Made by a program: the position numbers and the translations under genes
Notes under the pieces: model-generated
Seen by the model: the letters and a program-made list of their open reading frames with translations, nothing else
Databases searched by the model: none
What the model was told of the DNA's origin: nothing
NCBI GenBank assembly: GCA_023091665.1
Contig: JALJCQ010000003.1
Span: 1-64,000, forward strand
Reading direction: 5' to 3'
Length of the DNA stretch: 64,000 nt
From: Pythium myriotylum
Taxonomy: Eukaryota; Oomycota; Peronosporomycetes; Pythiales; Pythiaceae
Shown: positions 60,175 to 64,000 of the stretch, piece by piece
Numbering within the stretch: position 1 is the stretch's first letter
Layout of the letters: each line of letters starts with the position of its first letter

Positions 60175-61005
60175 TCAATAGATCTTGACAACTCGGCCGT
60201 TGAGCGGCTGCACGGGACGAGCGGCCTTGCCATTGTCGGAAGACTGGATGCGCTTGAGATCTGCCGAGATGCTGGCAAAGTCCGACGCCGAGATCAAGAG
60301 GGGCTTCTCCACTACCCACCAATCGACGACCTCGTCGCACCCGGGGGTCGTCAAACTGCCCGGGTAGTTGTAGACACTTCCCTTTGCGATGGTGGACTCG
60401 AGCGAGGGGAAGTAGGACGTAAGCGTGGCGTCCACAGTCTTGTTGGTGTTGGCATGCTTGATCTGGTGGAAGAAGTTGAGCACGAATGGGTCCGTTTTGA
60501 CACCGGCCTTCTTCTCGAAGAAGAGGCCAACGACGAGGAAACCAGACTTGTCGGCAGCCTGGTGCACGTAGTGGATCTCAGCGTCGGGGGCCTTGCCGTT
60601 GATGGTGTGTTCAGCAGGCGCGTGGAAGTGAGCTTGCACGAAGTTGAAGGACTTCCCGTCAACGGCGACCTTGCAAGAGCCACCGGCGGTCTCAACTTTG
60701 AAGGCGTCATAGAGCTGCTTGACCTTGTACTTGGGACACTGTCCAGAGAATTTGAGTGGAGACTCTTGCTCCTTTGTTGTCATAAACTGGCCGTTCTTCG
60801 GGACAATATCGATTGGAGACTGGCGCTTGCCAGCACACGCAGGAAACTTCTGGCCCCACGCAGCAGGCCCGTAGGTGTCCTTGTCGTTGATCTTGTAGCT
60901 CCAGTTCTTGCCTCCGTCCGGAGCAGCATCGGCAGCGTCCACGACAGAGACGATGGCCGAGCAGGCGAGTGTGACAGCAGCAGCGAAGAAGGCAAAGCAC
61001 TTCAT
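60175..61005 (-). CDS. Secreted alpha-carbonic anhydrase (276 aa)
   Basis: Start set at MKCFAFFAAAVTLACSAIVSVVDA, a signal peptide. The alpha-CA fold follows: WSYK near 35, QSPIDIV, HFHAPAEH with two zinc His, AEIHYVH with the third, LTTPGCDEVVDWWVV with the active-site Thr, and RPVQPLNGR near the end. All zinc ligands are present, so it should interconvert CO2 and bicarbonate outside the cell or in the secretory pathway. Intron-less. It interrupts the SDR array but is transcribed in the same direction. Confidence 0.93.
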   Translation of the reverse strand: MKCFAFFAAAVTLACSAIVSVVDAADAAPDGGKNWSYKINDKDTYGPAAWGQKFPACAGKRQSPIDIVPKNGQFMTTKEQESPLKFSGQCPKYKVKQLYDAFKVETAGGSCKVAVDGKSFNFVQAHFHAPAEHTINGKAPDAEIHYVHQAADKSGFLVVGLFFEKKAGVKTDPFVLNFFHQIKHANTNKTVDATLTSYFPSLESTIAKGSVYNYPGSLTTPGCDEVVDWWVVEKPLLISASDFASISADLKRIQSSDNGKAARPVQPLNGRVVKIY

Positions 61006-61310
61006 GATGGTGAGGGAAGTTGTGTGTGTCGAAGAATGCGAGTTTGCGAATGGGTGTCTTGGTGAAGTGGCCGTCACACTCGAAGAGCGCCGTGGAACCC
61101 ATCTTCAGGTTCCTGTGTGGATGCGGTCGGAGCGTCAGTGGACGACATGCGAGTAGGACATGCTCGGTGCTTGGTCAAGCCGGGATCGTGGTACTAGTAC
61201 TGAGGAAAAGACATGTGGGACCAGTTCAAGAGGCTAGTTTGACACAAGGTCCATGCTTGGCGAGCCGTATCCTCTCGTTTCGGAACATACAGTCTTCACA
61301 TCAAAGGCTC

Positions 61311-62192
61311 CTACGTGGTTGTCACCCATGTGATAGCCCAACCGTATGCTTCCATGTACTTGTTCAGCACCCATTGACGAGGTCAACTAACCGTAGCATA
61401 GTGGTCGTTCCATGACCACCTACTTGGCCTTATTAATCCATAGGTGCAAGACTTGGGAATCAAACCTCTCGAGTCAGACACCACTCAGTGCATCAGGCAT
61501 GCTGTTTATAAAGAACTCGTGGTGAAGTATCGCCTGTCCCTCATTCACTGCAGCTTGCGAGGTGCCCCGTGCTCCTCGAAAACAGCCAGTGGATGGCATA
61601 TCCCTCGTGCAGGACGTCGACGAATCTGCGTTTGGTGGATGGGATCTCGCACTGTCAAGTGGCTCGAGCACCAACTGGCATAGTTTAATAGACGACTTCA
61701 AGTCCAGTCTTCTGCAGTTCCCCATCAAGCACCATATGCACCGCATCTGGAGTTGAGGTACAGAGGGCGACATCCTTTAGGTGTCCGGTCATACGTGTTT
61801 GAACATCGCCTTTGTCTCTGATCTTTCTAATCGTGAAGTAATAGTTGGGAAGCACGACGGCCAACACCTTGGTAATGAAAGGCGCGGAAGCACATGATTG
61901 TCACACATTATCGCTGCAAATTATTGTGTGCCAGATACCACACTGCGACTAGGACTTGCTGGATGGACCCATGGATGGACTCGAGTTCAAGTTCCGTGCA
62001 TGGCTGCTTCGATTCGAAGCACTTTCCGTGGCTATCAAAGCCTTCGGTAACCCATGGACTGGAGCTGTACTCGGCATGGATTCCTGCAAACCCAGACGCT
62101 CGTTTGACAACAGATTGTAGGTTCGGCTGGACTATCGCGGACGAATGATTCGTCTTCGACTAGAAGAGCCTTTCTGAGAAACTGGCTCATAA
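61311..62192. repeat. 882-bp tandem duplication, first copy
   Basis: Matches 62193-63075 with one substitution (61407 T, 62289 A in gttcc-tgacc) and one extra A at the end of the second copy. No recognised gene; frames of 60-99 aa on either strand lack motifs. The last ~70 bp resembles the intergenic repeat at 57868-57930. Confidence 0.95.
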
Positions 62193-63075
62193 CTACGTGG
62201 TTGTCACCCATGTGATAGCCCAACCGTATGCTTCCATGTACTTGTTCAGCACCCATTGACGAGGTCAACTAACCGTAGCATAGTGGTCGTTCCAAGACCA
62301 CCTACTTGGCCTTATTAATCCATAGGTGCAAGACTTGGGAATCAAACCTCTCGAGTCAGACACCACTCAGTGCATCAGGCATGCTGTTTATAAAGAACTC
62401 GTGGTGAAGTATCGCCTGTCCCTCATTCACTGCAGCTTGCGAGGTGCCCCGTGCTCCTCGAAAACAGCCAGTGGATGGCATATCCCTCGTGCAGGACGTC
62501 GACGAATCTGCGTTTGGTGGATGGGATCTCGCACTGTCAAGTGGCTCGAGCACCAACTGGCATAGTTTAATAGACGACTTCAAGTCCAGTCTTCTGCAGT
62601 TCCCCATCAAGCACCATATGCACCGCATCTGGAGTTGAGGTACAGAGGGCGACATCCTTTAGGTGTCCGGTCATACGTGTTTGAACATCGCCTTTGTCTC
62701 TGATCTTTCTAATCGTGAAGTAATAGTTGGGAAGCACGACGGCCAACACCTTGGTAATGAAAGGCGCGGAAGCACATGATTGTCACACATTATCGCTGCA
62801 AATTATTGTGTGCCAGATACCACACTGCGACTAGGACTTGCTGGATGGACCCATGGATGGACTCGAGTTCAAGTTCCGTGCATGGCTGCTTCGATTCGAA
62901 GCACTTTCCGTGGCTATCAAAGCCTTCGGTAACCCATGGACTGGAGCTGTACTCGGCATGGATTCCTGCAAACCCAGACGCTCGTTTGACAACAGATTGT
63001 AGGTTCGGCTGGACTATCGCGGACGAATGATTCGTCTTCGACTAGAAGAGCCTTTCTGAGAAAACTGGCTCATAA
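62193..63075. repeat. 882-bp tandem duplication, second copy
   Basis: Second copy of the unit. Ends at the stop region of SDR 7, after which the sequence is unique. The near identity means either a very recent duplication or an assembly artefact. Confidence 0.95.
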
Positions 63076-63960
63076 CCGCGAAGAGAGGTTCTTCTCGTCA
63101 GATTCCAGTGCCACAACGTGAGCCCGCGTCTGCCGGAAGGTCTTCATCGAGTCGCCAGTGCCCATCGTCCTGTGAAGCCAGAGCACCAGGCTGTCTGGAA
63201 CCACAGCGGACAGGGCCTCCAGTACGTAAAGCGAGCGAGGCAGCAGCACCCGCCACTGATTCGTCCGCACGGCCGTGGTGACAGCCTCAGCCACTTCTTC
63301 CGGTGTGACCCAGTCCGTTCCCTTGGGCAGTGTCACCCCTTCGGTCATTCCAGTGTTGACAAACGATGGGCATACCAACGTGCAGTGGATGCCGTCCTTG
63401 CCCATAGCCTGCAGCTCTTGTCGGAGGCTCGTTAGTAGACCCACGGACGCGAACTTGGACGCTCCGTAGTCGACCATGCCTGCGCTGCCGAAGATGCCGG
63501 CGGCCGAGGCGATCGAGACGATGTTGCCCTTGTTCTTACGGATCATGTGAGGAAGGAAGGCCTTGATAGTCCAGAAGTGAGACGTCGCGTTCACGTCCAT
63601 TGTCTTCTGGATCGCAGCGTCGACGGTCTCCAGGATCGGGCGGCCCGCCAGGATCCCCGCGTTGTTGATCAGAATATCCACGCCTCCCAACTTGGCGTTG
63701 ATGTCCTCCGCGGTCTTGTACACGAGCTCGCGATCCGTGACGTCGACCTTGTAGAAATGCGCCTTGCGAGTGTTGGGCCCAAGTGCCTTGATCTCCTCGA
63801 GCACTTTGGCGCCGAGCTCTTCGTTGAGGTCCCAGATGACGACGTGGGCGCCGAGCTCGGCGAACTGGAGCGCAATGAGGCGTCCGATGCCCATGGCACC
63901 GCCGGTGATGAGCGCGACGTCGCCGTCGACGGACTTGAGGCTGCTGGAGAAGAACGGCAT
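63070..63960 (-). CDS. SDR16C-like short-chain dehydrogenase 7 (296 aa)
   Basis: MPFFSSSLKSVDGD start. TGGAMGIG, NNAGILAGRPILE, SIASAAG, MVDYGASKFAS (Y-G-A-S-K). C-terminus SMKTFRQTRAHVVALESDEKNLSSRL. Its N-terminal half is nearly identical to gene 6, while the C-terminal half is closer to gene 3 (FVNTGMTEGVTLPKGTDWVTPEEVAEAV, PRSLYVLEALSAVVPD), suggesting a mosaic by gene conversion. Last gene of the array inside the window. Confidence 0.9.
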   Translation of the reverse strand: MPFFSSSLKSVDGDVALITGGAMGIGRLIALQFAELGAHVVIWDLNEELGAKVLEEIKALGPNTRKAHFYKVDVTDRELVYKTAEDINAKLGGVDILINNAGILAGRPILETVDAAIQKTMDVNATSHFWTIKAFLPHMIRKNKGNIVSIASAAGIFGSAGMVDYGASKFASVGLLTSLRQELQAMGKDGIHCTLVCPSFVNTGMTEGVTLPKGTDWVTPEEVAEAVTTAVRTNQWRVLLPRSLYVLEALSAVVPDSLVLWLHRTMGTGDSMKTFRQTRAHVVALESDEKNLSSRL

Positions 63961-64000
63961 GGGCGTGCGACGCAGTGGGAGGCTAGGAGAGTGAGCGAGG

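Noticed and set aside
61440..61500. tRNA-like 3' half on the minus strand (ggtttgattcc ... cttgcacc)
   Set aside because: T-loop lacks the invariant C, and no matching acceptor, D or anticodon arms were found.

Overview
The window is the left end of an oomycete (Peronosporomycete) chromosome. Evidence: it opens with about 300 bp of CCCTAAA repeat in the orientation expected for a left telomere (plant/oomycete-type TTTAGGG on the other strand). Its genes have few, short GT-AG introns (41-84 nt in my models). At least one gene (35985-36000) has a perfect match to the oomycete Inr/FPR core promoter. The gene set (folate-biopterin-type MFS carrier, Thr/Pro-rich secreted mucin-like protein, expanded SDRs, HORMA and HRD1 genes) also fits. 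Genus cannot be settled by reading alone; Pythium sensu lato or a relative is plausible.

Region 1 (1-10.6 kb) is a telomeric retroelement array. Nearly identical copies of a Penelope-like element (PLE) without a GIY-YIG endonuclease lie head-to-tail, 5' end toward the telomere, most truncated at the 5' end, and every junction is a CCCTAAA tract. One copy (3696-7264) has a complete ORF1 plus reverse transcriptase (RT). Two features stand out. (a) The RT frame has no usable ATG. It overlaps ORF1 by about 270 nt, and the overlap contains the slippery heptamer A_AAA_AAC, a 6-nt spacer and a foldable H-type pseudoknot, which predicts an ORF1-RT fusion made by -1 frameshifting. (b) The last ~395 bp of each element carries three 22-bp-spaced blocks of alternating GAA/TTC (a dense heat-shock-element array) and, ~160 bp downstream, a 14/16 match to the oomycete Inr/FPR promoter. 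A solo copy of this unit lies directly upstream of the complete element. Together these suggest a HeT-A-like plan in which the 3' end of one telomeric element is the promoter of the next, possibly stress-induced.

Region 2 (10.6-36 kb) is a sparse subtelomeric-to-core transition. It has three interspersed patatin-like phospholipases, a PX plus membrane segment plus neutral sphingomyelinase-like protein, a 3-ketodihydrosphingosine reductase-like SDR, two paralogous F-box-like/LRR proteins, a secreted mucin-like protein, an FBT-family transporter and a secreted 2OG-oxygenase-like protein with a Cys-rich tail. Several of these act on lipids or face the outside of the cell.

Region 3 (36-49.5 kb) is denser and housekeeping-like: a PARP with WGR domain, a 12-exon HORMA-domain meiotic axis protein (reconstructed here from small exons), the ER ubiquitin ligase HRD1 (5 exons), a 965-aa unrecognised protein (4 exons), a METTL21-type methyltransferase and a PDZ-DUSP protein.

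Region 4 (49.8-64 kb) is a co-oriented array of seven SDR16C-like short-chain dehydrogenases on the minus strand, with at least two decayed SDR 3'-end relics, recurring intergenic repeats, one secreted alpha-carbonic anhydrase inserted in the array, and a nearly perfect 882-bp tandem duplication just before the last SDR.

Spliced genes are listed by outer coordinates with exons in the evidence text. Splice sites were chosen by reading frame, GT-AG ends and family similarity, not by transcripts.
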